From positions 1 through 64,000 of the forward strand of contig CACVAY010000141.1 of assembly GCA_902727985.1 (NCBI GenBank): DNA of 64,000 bases. Reading direction: 5' to 3'. Each line of letters starts with the position of its first letter. Position 1 is the first letter of the stretch. Source of the DNA: an uncultured Thiotrichaceae bacterium. Lineage in GTDB: Bacteria > Pseudomonadota > Gammaproteobacteria > Thiotrichales > Thiotrichaceae. The position numbers and the translations under genes were made by a program. The notes beneath the pieces are model-generated. The model was given only the letters and a program-made list of their open reading frames with translations. It did not search any database and was not told the DNA's origin. This document shows positions 28,214 through 38,815 of the stretch, in pieces.

Positions 28214-28544
28214 ACTTTACTAAATATCTTGTTGATTATTGACATTTATGACTCTCTCGCAGTAACTAGCCATAAGCTCTTCTTAATTCTATCTATACAA
28301 GCGCTGATGCTGGATTATAACGCAAAAAAGCTTTCACCTAGCGACTTACAGACTATTTGATCAATTTACACTCATTACAAATTGTAACAATTTTTTTGTT
28401 TTTATCTGTATGAAGACCCCCTAACATGGGCTCGATTATGAATGGCACCCTAATACAAACAAGCATTTAAAAGCCTGCTATTAGCTATCACAACAATTTT
28501 ATTAAGCTAAGAATGCATTACTGGTCATCAAGGGAGATGTCTCT
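28214..28544. other. Divergent promoter region of the regulator and a small SH3-like gene
   Basis: 331 bases, AT-rich. A perfect palindrome TTACAA-A-TTGTAA lies at 28375-28387, followed by a run of seven T. It could be an operator for the neighbouring response regulator or a weak terminator. No gene seen. Confidence 0.4.
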
Positions 28545-28922
28545 ATGAAAAAACTATCTATTTACACCGCCACATCAATCTTGTTTTTAAGCTTTTTATT
28601 CTTTTCAGAAGTCATATTTGCCAAGAATACAGTAAAAATCTACAAAGTATGCAAGGTAAAAAGTGGACAGCATGTAACTCTATACAAAGACCCCACTAAA
28701 CACTCCGCTGTTGTCGCAAAATTGCCCCACGACTGCAAATGGATTAAAAAACAGAAAGGTAAGAAGAAGTTTAGTCATTCTCGCTGGCAAAAAATCACAT
28801 GGGATAACAAATCAGGTTGGTTAAGAAACAGCTGTCTCGAGTTAGATAAAAAACACACTAAAATCGTGATGGAAAAGCCCTACTGCCTCGAAAAGGAAAC
28901 ACGCACCGAAGATTGCCAATAA
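28545..28922 (+). CDS. Small exported protein with SH3-like features
   Basis: 125 residues, unknown function. A clear signal peptide (about residues 1-26, ending EVIFA) precedes a compact, lysine-rich domain containing KVKSGQHVTLYKDPTKHSAVVAKLP and WDNKSGWLRNSCLE, a pattern like a bacterial SH3 domain. Four cysteines in the mature part (near 36, 65, 105 and 113, plus one at the end region) could form disulfides in the periplasm. GGGAGA lies upstream of the ATG. Divergent from the OmpR-type regulator, so it may be its target, which is inference. Confidence 0.65.
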   Translation: MKKLSIYTATSILFLSFLFFSEVIFAKNTVKIYKVCKVKSGQHVTLYKDPTKHSAVVAKLPHDCKWIKKQKGKKKFSHSRWQKITWDNKSGWLRNSCLELDKKHTKIVMEKPYCLEKETRTEDCQ

Positions 28923-28952
28923 ATAGCAACGAATGAAATACTCCTCCTTAAC

Positions 28953-28998
28953 GCCTACTCAATGGCATAGGCAGCTACATCTATACCATTGAGTAGGC
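28953..28998 (+). terminator. Long hairpin after the small exported protein gene
   Basis: GCCTACTCAATGG (28953-28965) pairs perfectly with 28986-28998. After one mismatch, a further ATAG/CTAT pairing brings the stem to 17 of 18 bp with a 10-base loop. It starts 30 bases after the stop codon. No strong T run follows. Confidence 0.6.
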
Positions 28999-29216
28999 AT
29001 CCTTATTAAGGATAACGCTCACACATGAGTGCCTCAATTCAATAAATTCTTACCTGGAAATCTCAATTTTCCACAGCAGCTTCACGCTCAGTGTCTATAC
29101 TTGAGCGGGTGGTGAATAATTTTGTAAAAATTCTCCTCCCCACACCCCAGTCAATCCATTATTTTTTCGGTTACTTTTGATCGAAAGATTTGTGAATTGC
29201 GCATAAAAAGAGTGTT

Positions 29217-29732
29217 ATGAATAAAACTAACTCAAACAACCGCATATTGGGATGGCGAGAATGGGGAGTTCTACCAGATTTGGCTATCCCAGCTATTAAG
29301 ATGAAAGTAGATACAGGTGCAAAGACTTCTGCCCTCCATGCATTTCACATTGACCGGATACGAAAAAACCGTCAGGACTGGGTTCGTTTTGCCTTACGCC
29401 CATTACAACGAAATCATAAGAAAGTCATAACCTGCGAAACACAGATCTTAGATGAGCGCGTGGTTACTGATTCAGGGGGACACAAAGAATCACGTTATGT
29501 CATATGCTCCAGCTTACAACTAAGTACTGGTTTGCAGTGGGATATCGAACTCACATTAACGGATCGAGACAATATGCGCTTCCGCATGCTTCTCGGTAGA
29601 CAAGCATTACAGGCACAGGATTTTCTGGTGAACCCAACTCTATCCTACTGCTTGGGAAAACCTAATATTAAAACCTTGTATGCCACGGCAGGCGTACATT
29701 CACAGACCCCAGATGACAAGGATCGTTCATGA
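29217..29732 (+). CDS. rimB: RimB-like retropepsin-type protease (ATP-dependent zinc protease family)
   Basis: 171-residue member of the family annotated as ATP-dependent zinc protease (DUF785). It is retropepsin-like and in Pseudomonas is called RimB, a partner of RimK. The hallmark [13 protein letters not shown] and [13 protein letters not shown] (active-site Asp in DTGAKTS near residue 32) are present, as is [10 protein letters not shown] near 120. It overlaps rimK by four bases (ATGA), in agreement with joint function in glutamate tailing of ribosomal protein S6 or similar targets. Confidence 0.85.
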   Translation: MNKTNSNNRILGWREWGVLPDLAIPAIKMKVDTGAKTSALHAFHIDRIRKNRQDWVRFALRPLQRNHKKVITCETQILDERVVTDSGGHKESRYVICSSLQLSTGLQWDIELTLTDRDNMRFRMLLGRQALQAQDFLVNPTLSYCLGKPNIKTLYATAGVHSQTPDDKDRS

Positions 29733-30619
29733 AAATAGCTCTACTCTCCCGCAATAAAGAACTCTACTCAAGCAAACGTCTGATTGAGGCCGCAAAGGAA
29801 AGAGAGCATGACATTATCGTACTGGATGCATTACGTTGTTATATGAATATCGCCACCGATAAGCCCACCATGCATTATCGAGGAGAAGAGGTGCAAGGTG
29901 TCGATGCTATCATTCCGCGTATCGGCGCCTCTGTCAGCTTTTACGGTACAGCCGTCGTTCGACAATTTGAGATGATGAACACCTACTCACTTAATAAGTC
30001 ACTTGGCATTACCCGCTCTCGCGACAAACTACATTGCATGCAACTACTTTCCAGTCGCGGCATTGGGCTACCAGAAACAGGAATTGCTAATCGTCCAGGA
30101 GATGTAAAGGATTTACTGAAAATTGCTGGCGGAACACCTTTGGTGATTAAGCTTTTGGAAGGCACACAAGGTATCGGTGTGGTACTCGCTGAAACCCGCA
30201 AAGCCGCAGAAAGTGTTATTGAGGCATTCATGGGCATTCGTGCCAATTTGCTGGTTCAGGAATATATAAAAGAAGCTGAGGGCTGTGATATTCGCTGTTT
30301 AGTGTTGGGTGGTAAAGTTATTGCTGCCATGGAGCGCAAAGCACCCAAAGGTGAATTTCGTTCAAACCTGCATCGCGGTGGCGCATCAAACTCGGTACGA
30401 CTCTCCGTTCAAGAACGTAATATGGCAATTCGCGCCGCCAAAATTGTTGGCCTCAATTTCGCAGGTGTGGATATTCTACGCTCAGACAATGGCCCAGTCG
30501 TCATAGAAATTAACTCATCTCCAGGCTTAGAAGGTATTGAAAAACAAACCAAGAAAGACATCGCCGGAGAAGTCATCAGCTATATAGAGGAGAATGTTAT
30601 TCCTCGTAAAATAGGATAG
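29729..30619 (+). CDS. rimK: ATP-grasp glutamate ligase RimK
   Basis: Adds glutamate residues to the C-terminus of ribosomal protein S6 (or makes short poly-glutamate) in the ATP-grasp manner. 296 residues, the usual length. The N-terminal [16 protein letters not shown], the glycine-rich ATP loop [13 protein letters not shown] near residue 150, and the metal site [15 protein letters not shown] near 260 are visible. Coupled to rimB and followed 36 bases later by an aspartoacylase-like gene, a trio found in other gammaproteobacteria. Confidence 0.93.
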   Translation: MKIALLSRNKELYSSKRLIEAAKEREHDIIVLDALRCYMNIATDKPTMHYRGEEVQGVDAIIPRIGASVSFYGTAVVRQFEMMNTYSLNKSLGITRSRDKLHCMQLLSSRGIGLPETGIANRPGDVKDLLKIAGGTPLVIKLLEGTQGIGVVLAETRKAAESVIEAFMGIRANLLVQEYIKEAEGCDIRCLVLGGKVIAAMERKAPKGEFRSNLHRGGASNSVRLSVQERNMAIRAAKIVGLNFAGVDILRSDNGPVVIEINSSPGLEGIEKQTKKDIAGEVISYIEENVIPRKIG

Positions 30620-30655
30620 ACTTAGTCAATATTACAAAGAAAAGCAGGGTTGGGA

Positions 30656-31702
30656 ATGACGATAGAAATTAACGGTATCGCAATAGCTCCTGGTGAAGAG
30701 GTATTCATCGACCTTCCCCTCCCCCCCCTATATACCCATGAAGCTCTCTCCATGCCAGTGCATGTCATCAATGGCAAACGCGATGGGCCACGTTTATTTG
30801 TCAGCGCTGCTATGCATGGAGATGAAATCAACGGTGTCGATATCATTCGCCGCCTACTGAAGCATGAAGAGCTTAATGCCAACGATATACGCGGCACACT
30901 GATAGCTATCCCCGTCGTAAATGTTTATGGCTTTATTACAAAGTCACGCTATTTGCCTGACCGCCGTGATTTAAATCGATCATTCCCCGGCTCCAGTGCT
31001 GGCTCCATGGCATCACGCCTTGCTCACTTATTCGTCACCGAAATTGCTACACAATGTACCCACGGTATCGATCTACATACTGCTGCAGAAGGTCGTGAAA
31101 ACCTGCCACAAATCCGCGCAGCACTAACCAACAACGAAATAAAAAAAATGGCATGCGCTTTCGGCGCTCCCGTAGTTAAACACAACGCGAGCTTTTTAGA
31201 AGGGTCGATGCGTGAAACCGCTGACAAACTCGGCATTCCGGTTCTACTTTATGAGGCAGGAGAAGCGCTACGTTTTAATGAGCTCTCTATTCGAGCGGGC
31301 GTAGAAGGCGTAATCAATGTTATGCGCGCCATCAACATGCTACCCGATCATGAAACGTGCCTACTCAGCAAACAACCCAGACTCACACACTCCAGCAAAT
31401 GGGAACGCGCCACTCACAGTGGCATCCTGCGTACCATCACACCGCTGGGAGAACGTGTAAGAGAAGGCGATCTGCTAGGTATCATCTCAGACCCATTTGG
31501 CGAAAAAGAAGAACACATACTGTCCAGCACAGAAGGCATCGTTATCGGCAAAAGTACCTTACCCTTAGTCTACGAAGGCGAAGCGCTATATCACATTGCA
31601 CACTTCGACGCGCCCCAAAGCATCGCACAGTCTGTTGAAGACTTTCAGCAACAGCACGACCCTGAACTCTACGAAATTCCCGATGAACCTCCCGTCAAAT
31701 GA
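30656..31702 (+). CDS. Succinylglutamate desuccinylase/aspartoacylase family protein
   Basis: Zn-dependent M14-like amidohydrolase of 348 residues. The metal and active-site segment AAMHGDEINGVDIIRRL near residue 50 supplies the HxxE motif, LNRSFPG near 105 supplies the substrate arginine, and GIDLHTAAEGR near 135 has the second metal histidine. ATG 30656 is preferred; TTG 30650 would add two residues. Next to rimB/rimK, so its substrate may be a glutamate-tailed or N-acylated product, but that is inferred from position only. Confidence 0.85.
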   Translation: MTIEINGIAIAPGEEVFIDLPLPPLYTHEALSMPVHVINGKRDGPRLFVSAAMHGDEINGVDIIRRLLKHEELNANDIRGTLIAIPVVNVYGFITKSRYLPDRRDLNRSFPGSSAGSMASRLAHLFVTEIATQCTHGIDLHTAAEGRENLPQIRAALTNNEIKKMACAFGAPVVKHNASFLEGSMRETADKLGIPVLLYEAGEALRFNELSIRAGVEGVINVMRAINMLPDHETCLLSKQPRLTHSSKWERATHSGILRTITPLGERVREGDLLGIISDPFGEKEEHILSSTEGIVIGKSTLPLVYEGEALYHIAHFDAPQSIAQSVEDFQQQHDPELYEIPDEPPVK

Positions 31703-31792
31703 CTTGTCATTAATACCGCCACTTCTACTACAGTAGAAACCCGCACAGCTCAACAACACGACAAATAAGCAAACCTAGCGACCCTTTTCTGT

Positions 31793-32530
31793 ATGAGCAT
31801 TGAACAATACACCATTGCCGCCATCATTATTTTTGCAGCCTATTTCATTCGTGGTATTGCAGGTTTTGGCTCCGGCCTGGTTGCGATACCCTTTCTAGTA
31901 CTTTTTGCTCCGCTAACATTTGCTGTGTCACTGATTTTGCTTTTAGACTTTGCCGCATCTTTAATCATCGGGGGATTCGACCGTAAAAGAGTTCAGTGGC
32001 AAGAAGTGGCTTGGCTGATTCCCTTTACTATTATTGGTGTTTACACGGGTACAAAATTACTGGTGACAATTCCTCTTGTTCCTTTACTCATCACCCTCGC
32101 AGTATTTATCTTTTTCTTCGCCATTCGAAGCTTGTTCAATATTCATGGAGAGAAAACGATATCCAAATGGTGGTCTATACCTGCTTCATTCATTGGAGGT
32201 ATTGTCGGAGCATTGTTTGGCACAAATGCACCACCCTATGTCATTTATCTTAATCACCGTATTCATGACAAAACACTACTGAGAGCGACATTTTCAGCCC
32301 TCTTTGTAATGGATGGAATTATCCGGATTGGGATTTTTTTCTTGGCGGGGTTGTTACTTTCTCAAACCATTTGGTGGAGTGCGCTGGGCGCAATACCGGT
32401 GATGCTAGCCGCCTTGTATGTGGGTGGTAATTTCCACACAGGATTAACTCAGGTACAAATAACGCGGATCATTGGGGTCTTACTTTTACTATCCAGCATA
32501 TCGCTGTTGATTAAGGCGATAAATACCTAA
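31793..32530 (+). CDS. TSUP (TauE/SafE, DUF81) family membrane permease
   Basis: Integral membrane protein of 245 residues with about eight hydrophobic segments. The first holds the family signature FIRGIAGFGSGLVAIPFL near residues 22-39, and a repeat-like region appears around 118-135 (GGIVGALFGTNAPPYVIYL). Members export or import sulfur compounds or organic anions; the substrate cannot be deduced. Stands alone, 90 bases after the aspartoacylase-like gene, and may be the last gene of that operon. Confidence 0.82.
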   Translation: MSIEQYTIAAIIIFAAYFIRGIAGFGSGLVAIPFLVLFAPLTFAVSLILLLDFAASLIIGGFDRKRVQWQEVAWLIPFTIIGVYTGTKLLVTIPLVPLLITLAVFIFFFAIRSLFNIHGEKTISKWWSIPASFIGGIVGALFGTNAPPYVIYLNHRIHDKTLLRATFSALFVMDGIIRIGIFFLAGLLLSQTIWWSALGAIPVMLAALYVGGNFHTGLTQVQITRIIGVLLLLSSISLLIKAINT

Positions 32531-32631
32531 AAATCACCTCCAAAAAGTCTAGAAGTGATCTTTAGAAAACAGATTAAAAACGATAATCAGCTTTCCGACA
32601 AGCTTGTAAGGGCTTTTTCCAGCCCCCACAG

Positions 32632-34248
32632 CTATGAATCTGCTTGCGGATTTCTTGCTCGGCGTCTACGACGCGGCGGCTTATTACCGCCGACGGCAGG
32701 TTTTGCTCCACCTTGGTTTGCCGGTTTCTTTTTCTTGAAATGCTTTTTCTTTGGAATCGCGTCTCCTTCAACTTTATCTTTTGTCCAAGGATTAGTCCCA
32801 GCTGTTTGTGTTGATTGCAAGTTCCCACTTGCGACAGCCGGTTCACGTCTGCGCTGATGAGGGCTTTGCGATGAACTCTGCTGCGGCTTTTTACGAGGAG
32901 CTTTAGAAGAGTGTTGTTCGTTTCCACGATGCTCTGTATCTGCTTTTCGTCGACGTGAACGGGCTGGCTTATTCTCTCCACCACCATGATCAACATCTGA
33001 CTTTCTACGTCGAGAACGCGTTGTTTGTTCGGCATTATCCCGGTTTCTACCTTTATCCTTCTTCTTCGGACGCTTTGCCTTAACAGGACGCAATTCTTTT
33101 GAAGGTCGCACCTTAGTCTTTGGTTCAAAACCTTCTATTTCACGACGTTCCAAATGTTTCTGAATCAAACGTTCAATATCGAACAAAAGCTTATCTTCTT
33201 CTGCACTGACCAAAGATACGGCATGCCCTGCTTTCCCAGCACGACCTGTGCGCCCAATACGATGCACATAATCCTCAGGAACATTCGGTAAATCGAAATT
33301 CACTACCTGTGGTAATTCATTGATATCGATACCACGCGCGGCAATATCAGTGGCGACAAGAATCCGTGTCTGACCCGCTTTGAAATTAGCTAAAGCTTTA
33401 GTACGCGCGCCCTGACTTTTATTACCATGAATAGCTGCCGCACTAATATCGTTCTTTTCAAGCTGAGCTGTTAAACGGTTCGCACCATGTTTGGTACGAC
33501 AGAAAACCAACACCTGCTTCCACTCATTCTCATTGATCAACTCAATAAGCAAGCCTGTTTTACGCGACTTATCGACGGTGTATACCAACTGTTCAACGCG
33601 TTTCGCTGTTGAATTCTTTGGGGTTACAGAAATTTCTACCGGGTCGTTCACCAAACCTTTGGCTAAACGACGAATCTCATCAGAAAAAGTTGCCGAGAAT
33701 AATAGATTCTGACGATTCTTCGGCAATGCCGCGAGAACCTTTTTGATGTCATGAATAAAGCCCATGTCCAACATACGATCGGCTTCATCCAGCACTAAAA
33801 TTTCTAGCTGGTCGAAACGCACAGCATTTTGCTGGTAGAGGTCTAACAAACGCCCGGGTGTTGCCACCAGAATATCCATGCCACGACGTAAACGCATCAT
33901 CTGCGGATTGATTTTCACACCACCAAAAACGACAGTCGAAGAAAGACGAAGACCTTTGCCATAGGCTTTTACATTATCATCAATCTGCGCGGCAAGTTCG
34001 CGCGTTGGTGTCAGGATTAAAGTACGAACCTGATTATTTTTAGGCTTAGACCCTTTGGAAAGTAGCTCCAAAATAGGCAATGTGAAACCTGCTGTTTTCC
34101 CCGTTCCAGTTTGTGCCGCAGCCATCATGTCTCTGCCAGAGAGTACAATCGGAATCGCTTTTTCTTGAATCGGGGAAGGTGCTGTATAACCTTTTTCCGT
34201 CACTGCTTTTAAAATAGGAGCAGATAGGCCTAGTTCATCAAAATTCAT
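32632..34248 (-). CDS. rhlE: DEAD-box RNA helicase RhlE
   Basis: ATP-dependent RNA helicase, 538 residues. The N-terminal 365 residues hold the whole helicase core: Q motif [14 protein letters not shown] near 20, AAQTGTGKT near 45, PTRELA near 80, DEAD near 152, SATF near 183 and [10 protein letters not shown] near 323. The remaining 160 residues are a very basic, Arg/Lys/Ser/Gln-rich tail (several RRRK blocks), probably disordered and RNA-binding. RhlE proteins act in ribosome maturation and cold adaptation. The ORF is preceded by a long untranslated region. Confidence 0.92.
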   Translation of the reverse strand: MNFDELGLSAPILKAVTEKGYTAPSPIQEKAIPIVLSGRDMMAAAQTGTGKTAGFTLPILELLSKGSKPKNNQVRTLILTPTRELAAQIDDNVKAYGKGLRLSSTVVFGGVKINPQMMRLRRGMDILVATPGRLLDLYQQNAVRFDQLEILVLDEADRMLDMGFIHDIKKVLAALPKNRQNLLFSATFSDEIRRLAKGLVNDPVEISVTPKNSTAKRVEQLVYTVDKSRKTGLLIELINENEWKQVLVFCRTKHGANRLTAQLEKNDISAAAIHGNKSQGARTKALANFKAGQTRILVATDIAARGIDINELPQVVNFDLPNVPEDYVHRIGRTGRAGKAGHAVSLVSAEEDKLLFDIERLIQKHLERREIEGFEPKTKVRPSKELRPVKAKRPKKKDKGRNRDNAEQTTRSRRRKSDVDHGGGENKPARSRRRKADTEHRGNEQHSSKAPRKKPQQSSSQSPHQRRREPAVASGNLQSTQTAGTNPWTKDKVEGDAIPKKKHFKKKKPANQGGAKPAVGGNKPPRRRRRARNPQADS

Positions 34249-34676
34249 TTATTTATCTCAATAGATACTGCAGCGCCATGAGATATTTTCAATAAAATAC
34301 TCGATGGAACAACATATATTCTTTAGATGTAACCAGCAGATTGCTTAGAGGTGATTCAAACAGCAAAATGAAGACCCACGCGCTTTAAGCACTTTGGTCT
34401 TTTCATATCACTTTTGAGTCAATTCGAGAACCAGCTGAATGGTTACAAAGGGGATGTCAAAACTAGCGCCGAGTTTCAACATCATATTTTTCCGCGAAAA
34501 GTGGAGGCTTCGATGAAAGCAAGTTCGCGGGGCGCAGATGCGTAGAACGCATCGTCTTATTTAATTCTTAACTTCGTTATCTTTTACCAGGGACGTGTTA
34601 CGTTATTTATAGAACACAATCACAAAGCCTTGTTTGCATTGTTTCTGCTGTAGTACGACTGAAGTAGCGATTCCGC
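34249..34676. other. 428-base gap before rhlE and after lysS
   Basis: The minus-strand leader of rhlE. It contains AAGACC (34371-34376)...GGTCTT (34396-34401), with GC pairs inside forming a hairpin, and a short hairpin GATGCG-TAGAA-CGCATC (34537-34553) followed on the plus strand by a T-rich stretch. On the minus strand TTGACA occurs near 34452-34457 without a clear -10. No gene seen. A structured, cold-responsive leader is possible but not shown. Confidence 0.4.
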
Positions 34677-36179
34677 TTATTCTGTTGGCCTCATATGTGG
34701 AAATAAAATCACGTCACGTATGGATGGCTTATCGGTTAGCAACATGACTAAACGATCAATACCGATACCTTGTCCCGCAGTTGGTGGCAAACCATATTCC
34801 AATGCACGAACATAATCATGATCATAGTGCATAGCTTCATCATCGCCTGCATCTTTCTCATCAACCTGCTTTTGGAAACGCTCTGCTTGGTCTTCTGCAT
34901 CATTAAGCTCTGAGAAACCGTTACCGATTTCACGACCACCAATGAATAGCTCAAAACGATCTGTCACAAAAGGATTTTCATCATTACGGCGAGCAAGCGG
35001 AGAGACTTCAGCAGGATAGGCTGTAATGAATGTGGGGTTCATTAAGCGATGTTCAACTGTTTTCTCAAAAATTTCGATCTGAACCTTACCTAAGCCCCAA
35101 TAATTTTCAGTAGGAATACCTAAGCGTTTCGCAATTGCCAGCGCCTGATCCATATCATCCAATTCAGCATCGGTAATATCATCATTAAAGTGTAAAATAG
35201 ACTCTTTCACTGTCATGCGCTGGAAGGGAGCTGCAAAATCAAACTCTTCACCCTGATACGGAATCGTTGTGCTACCTACAACATCACGCGCCAAGCCTTT
35301 GAACATTTCTTCGGTCATATCCATTAAATCATGATACGTCGCATACGCCTGGTACCATTCAATCATGGTGAATTCAGGGTTATGGCGAGTTGATAGACCT
35401 TCGTTGCGGAAATTACGGTTAATCTCAAAGACACGATCAAAGCCACCGACAACTAAACGCTTCAAATACAACTCAGGAGCGATACGCATGTACATTTCCA
35501 TGTCGAGCGCATTGTGATGTGTCACAAATGGACGTGCCGTTGCTCCACCAGGAATGGTTTGCAGCATCGGCGTTTCTACTTCGAGGTAGTCACGTTGTAA
35601 AAAGAAGTTACGAATGTACGTCACGATCATCGAACGCATCATAAATACCTGACGGGTATCATCGTTCATGATCAAATCAAGATAACGCTGACGATAGCGC
35701 TGCTCGTGATCCGTCAAACCGTGGAATTTTTCAGGAAGCGGACGTAAAGATTTCGTTAACAGCTTAATGCTATCAACACGAATCGACAACTCACCGGTTT
35801 TGGTTTTGAACAATTCCCCTTCTGCACCGATGATATCGCCAGTATCCCAGGTTTTGAAATCAGCGTAAACGCCCTCTTCCAAACGTTGACCTTGAACAAA
35901 TAACTGAATACGTCCTGTCGTATCAGAAATCGTCACAAAACTCGCTTTACCCATGATGCGCTTAAGCATGATTCGACCACCGATAGTGACGCGAACGACA
36001 TTCTCATCAAACCAAGGTTTATCATATTCATCGTATTCAAAATGCAACGGCGCGGCATAATTATCGCGTTTAAAATCGTTAGGAAAAGCAATACCTTTGC
36101 TACGAATATCAGCCAATTTCTCACGACGTTGTGTGATAAGTTGATTCTCGTCCTGCTGGCTTGTTTCTTGTTCGCTCAT
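34677..36179 (-). CDS. lysS: Lysyl-tRNA synthetase, class II
   Basis: Charges tRNA-Lys with lysine. 500 residues with the N-terminal OB-fold anticodon-binding domain (about 55-160) and class II catalytic core. Motif 2 is [23 protein letters not shown] near residue 262. Motif 3 is [19 protein letters not shown] near 467. It lies nine bases after prfB, the same prfB-lysS operon found in E. coli. Confidence 0.96.
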   Translation of the reverse strand: MSEQETSQQDENQLITQRREKLADIRSKGIAFPNDFKRDNYAAPLHFEYDEYDKPWFDENVVRVTIGGRIMLKRIMGKASFVTISDTTGRIQLFVQGQRLEEGVYADFKTWDTGDIIGAEGELFKTKTGELSIRVDSIKLLTKSLRPLPEKFHGLTDHEQRYRQRYLDLIMNDDTRQVFMMRSMIVTYIRNFFLQRDYLEVETPMLQTIPGGATARPFVTHHNALDMEMYMRIAPELYLKRLVVGGFDRVFEINRNFRNEGLSTRHNPEFTMIEWYQAYATYHDLMDMTEEMFKGLARDVVGSTTIPYQGEEFDFAAPFQRMTVKESILHFNDDITDAELDDMDQALAIAKRLGIPTENYWGLGKVQIEIFEKTVEHRLMNPTFITAYPAEVSPLARRNDENPFVTDRFELFIGGREIGNGFSELNDAEDQAERFQKQVDEKDAGDDEAMHYDHDYVRALEYGLPPTAGQGIGIDRLVMLLTDKPSIRDVILFPHMRPTE

Positions 36180-36188
36180 TCTAATATC

Positions 36189-37284
36189 CTATAGCCCGCT
36201 CTTGAGGCTGGCTTCAATAAATTGATCTAAAGCACCATCAAGTACTGCTTGTGTATTACCAGTTTCGACACCGGTGCGTAGATCTTTAATACGTGATTGA
36301 TCCAAAACATAAGATCGAATTTGACTACCCCAGCCAATATCAGACTTCGTATCTTCGAGTGCCTGTTGCTGTTCATTTTTCTTAGACATTTCCAGCTCAT
36401 ACAACTTAGCTTTGAGCTGTTTCATCGCGGTATCTTTATTCGCATGTTGCGAACGACCATTCTGACATTGAACAACTGTATTAGTGGGGAGATGCGTAAT
36501 ACGCACCGCAGATTCCGTTTTATTAACATGCTGACCACCGGCACCCGAAGCGCGATACACATCAATACGTAAATCTGCAGGATTGATATCAATTTCGATA
36601 TCATCATCAATTTCAGGCGCTGCAAACACCGCAGAAAAGGATGTATGACGACGATTACTCGAATCAAAAGGAGACTTTCTTACTAAACGATGCACGCCCG
36701 TTTCTGTACGCAACCAGCCAAAAGCATATTCGCCTTGAAAACTAATTGTAGCACTCTTGATACCTGCTACATCACCGGCTGAGGCTTCGATAAGCTCAGT
36801 TTTAAAGCCCTTCTGCTCACCCCAGCGTAAGTACATACGCAAGATCATTTCTGACCAATCTTGTGCTTCCGTACCACCAGACCCTGATTGAATATCAAGG
36901 AAGGCATTGTTCGCATCCATTTCACCTGAGAACATGCGCTGAAATTCGAGTTTCTCTACATCTTTTGTGGCGCTGTCCAGATCATCAACCACGGCATCAA
37001 CAGTATCTTGATCATCTTCCATTTCCGCCATTTCCAAGAGCTCTCTAGCATCTACTAATGCATCATCAAGCTTCTCGATAGTATAAACGACGTTCTCTAA
37101 TTGCGACTTCTGTTTACCCAGCTTTTGGGCATTTTCAGGATTATCCCAAATTTTAGGGTCTTCCAACTCACGATTGACTTCTTCTAGCTGTTCTTTCTTG
37201 TCAGCAAAGTCAAAGATACCCCCTAAGCGCATCAATACGCGAGGTCAGGTCATCAATAGTCGTGTAAATTGGATTAAGTTCCAT
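36189..37284 (-). CDS. prfB: Peptide chain release factor 2, with programmed +1 frameshift
   Basis: Recognises UGA and UAA stop codons and releases the peptide. Two overlapping frames are needed. Frame one starts at ATG 37284 and reads 24 codons ([13 protein letters not shown]...RGYL) to an in-frame TGA at 37212-37210. A +1 shift at CTT TGA C then continues as DFADKKEQ to the stop at 36189, giving 364 residues (E. coli 365). The SPF stop-codon motif (RKSPFDSS) and GGQ (ASGAGGQHV, with Ala before the serine as in most RF2) are intact. The frame-two part alone runs 36189-37235. Upstream of lysS. Confidence 0.96.
37209..37221 (-). promoter_or_regulatory. Programmed +1 frameshift site of prfB
   Basis: AGG GGG TAT CTT TGA C on the minus strand: an internal Shine-Dalgarno-like AGGGGG three bases before CTT, then UGA followed by C, a weak stop context. 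This is the classic autoregulatory site at which low RF2 lets the ribosome slip forward. Confidence 0.95.
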
Positions 37285-37582
37285 AGGAATCAAGGCGTTC
37301 TGTGCGTGGATTGCGTGAAGAAAATACGTATTAAATTCACAAAAAAAAGAGTTGGCGGATAGTACCTAGTTTAGTCACATACTGCAACCTCTATAGAGCT
37401 TGCTCCAACGGCGTATTCACATTATCAGATGATCCGTCAAAAATGTAGACCCCTTTTCCATCAAATAGGCATGTCAAACCTTATGCCAAAGTTGTTGGCT
37501 GCCTCTTTTTGAGTGTATTCTCTCTCAGCAGCAATGCTGAAAGTAGCTTCTTTGAACTTAATAACGACACAAAATCATAAGA

Positions 37583-38704
37583 ATGAAACACTTGATTATC
37601 GATATCTCTTCACATGGGCTTGGTCATCTAGCCCAAACAGCACTGGTCATTAATTCTCTAGACACAAACAAGATAAGACTGACCGTCCGCACCAAGATAT
37701 CCGAAGAGATTTTAAAAGAACGTATTCAGCATCCTTTTGATCTTATTCCTTATCAACAAGATATAGGAATGATCATGCATGATGCTTTGCAGGTTGATGC
37801 TAAAGCTACCATGAAATGGTATCAAGATTTCCATGCGACTTATACCTTACGTAAAAAACAAGCTGCTAGAGATTTAGAGACCTTAAAACCCGACTTGGTA
37901 TTTGCGGACATTCCCTACTTGAGCCTTGATGCTTGCTCATTGATTGATGTCCCATCCATTGCACTGTGTTCTTTAAACTGGGCTGATATTTTTCAAGCAT
38001 ACTGTGGACATTTCAATGGAGCGGCGATAATCCATGACGATATAGTCAATGCTTATTCCAAAGCTCAGTACTTCTTGCAGGCCACGCCTTCAATGCCGAT
38101 GGATAATTTATCTAATCTCCACGCTATTTCCCCGATTGCACAGAAAGGGGAAAAGCAAACGACTAAACTACGAAACTGTGTCCAAAAGCCGGATACAACA
38201 CGTTTTATACTGGTCGCTCTGGGAGGCATCGGCATGCAGTACCCATTAGAAAGCTGGCCACAAATCGATGATGTCAGCTGGATCTTTGATGATGCGGCTT
38301 TATATCTGCAACGAGAGGACTTTATCGCTAAATCTCTTATTGATTTATCCTATACTGACCTGCTTGCATCTTGTGATGTGATTCTGACAAAGACGGGCTA
38401 TGGCACTCAGACCGAAGCGGTTGTTAACCGAATTCCAACATTATGCGTGGCTCGCGGGGATTGGCCTGAAGAGCCTTATTTATTTGAATGGCATCAACGA
38501 CATGGCATTGTTGATTTTCTTCATTGGCAAAACATCGGAACCCAAAACTTCCGTACTCAGATCGAATGCATGCTTGAACAGGACTGGAATCAGAAAACGC
38601 TCAACCCAACAGGCGCAGGAGAAGCTGCTGCCATTATCCATGACTTACTCTACCCATTACATCCATCGCGTCAATCGCTTCCAAATCAAGAATTAGCACC
38701 TTGA
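37583..38704 (+). CDS. Glycosyltransferase-like protein (GT-B fold)
   Basis: 373 residues, no signal peptide. The N-terminal DISSHGLGHLAQT at residues 7-20 and the C-terminal CDVILTKTGYGTQTEAVVNRIPTLCV near 265-290 are the two hallmarks of GT-B enzymes that bind an activated sugar; the latter resembles the MurG/UGT and L-arabinokinase N-terminal class. The gene stands alone between prfB and an SH3 lipoprotein. Donor and acceptor cannot be deduced; non-catalytic sugar-nucleotide binding is also possible. Confidence 0.65.
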   Translation: MKHLIIDISSHGLGHLAQTALVINSLDTNKIRLTVRTKISEEILKERIQHPFDLIPYQQDIGMIMHDALQVDAKATMKWYQDFHATYTLRKKQAARDLETLKPDLVFADIPYLSLDACSLIDVPSIALCSLNWADIFQAYCGHFNGAAIIHDDIVNAYSKAQYFLQATPSMPMDNLSNLHAISPIAQKGEKQTTKLRNCVQKPDTTRFILVALGGIGMQYPLESWPQIDDVSWIFDDAALYLQREDFIAKSLIDLSYTDLLASCDVILTKTGYGTQTEAVVNRIPTLCVARGDWPEEPYLFEWHQRHGIVDFLHWQNIGTQNFRTQIECMLEQDWNQKTLNPTGAGEAAAIIHDLLYPLHPSRQSLPNQELAP

Positions 38705-38815
38705 ACTGAGGCTTTGCAGCACCCGCATTCGAGAAATACAGATCACCATCATAAAGAAATAGCGCCTCAGATTTATCAGCGCTAAATGCTCACGACAAAA
38801 TGGAAAAAACCAGGT

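Noticed and set aside
28456-28472. TGGCACCCTAATACAA as a second sigma-54 promoter
   Set aside because: The -12 block TTGC is absent and the GG-GC spacing fails.
32574-33128. 184-codon frame overlapping the 3' half of rhlE in another frame
   Set aside because: It is an artefact of the Arg/Lys-rich repeats of the rhlE tail.
32633-33150. Repetitive RRRK blocks as a DNA repeat element
   Set aside because: They are coding low-complexity in the RhlE tail, common in this helicase family.
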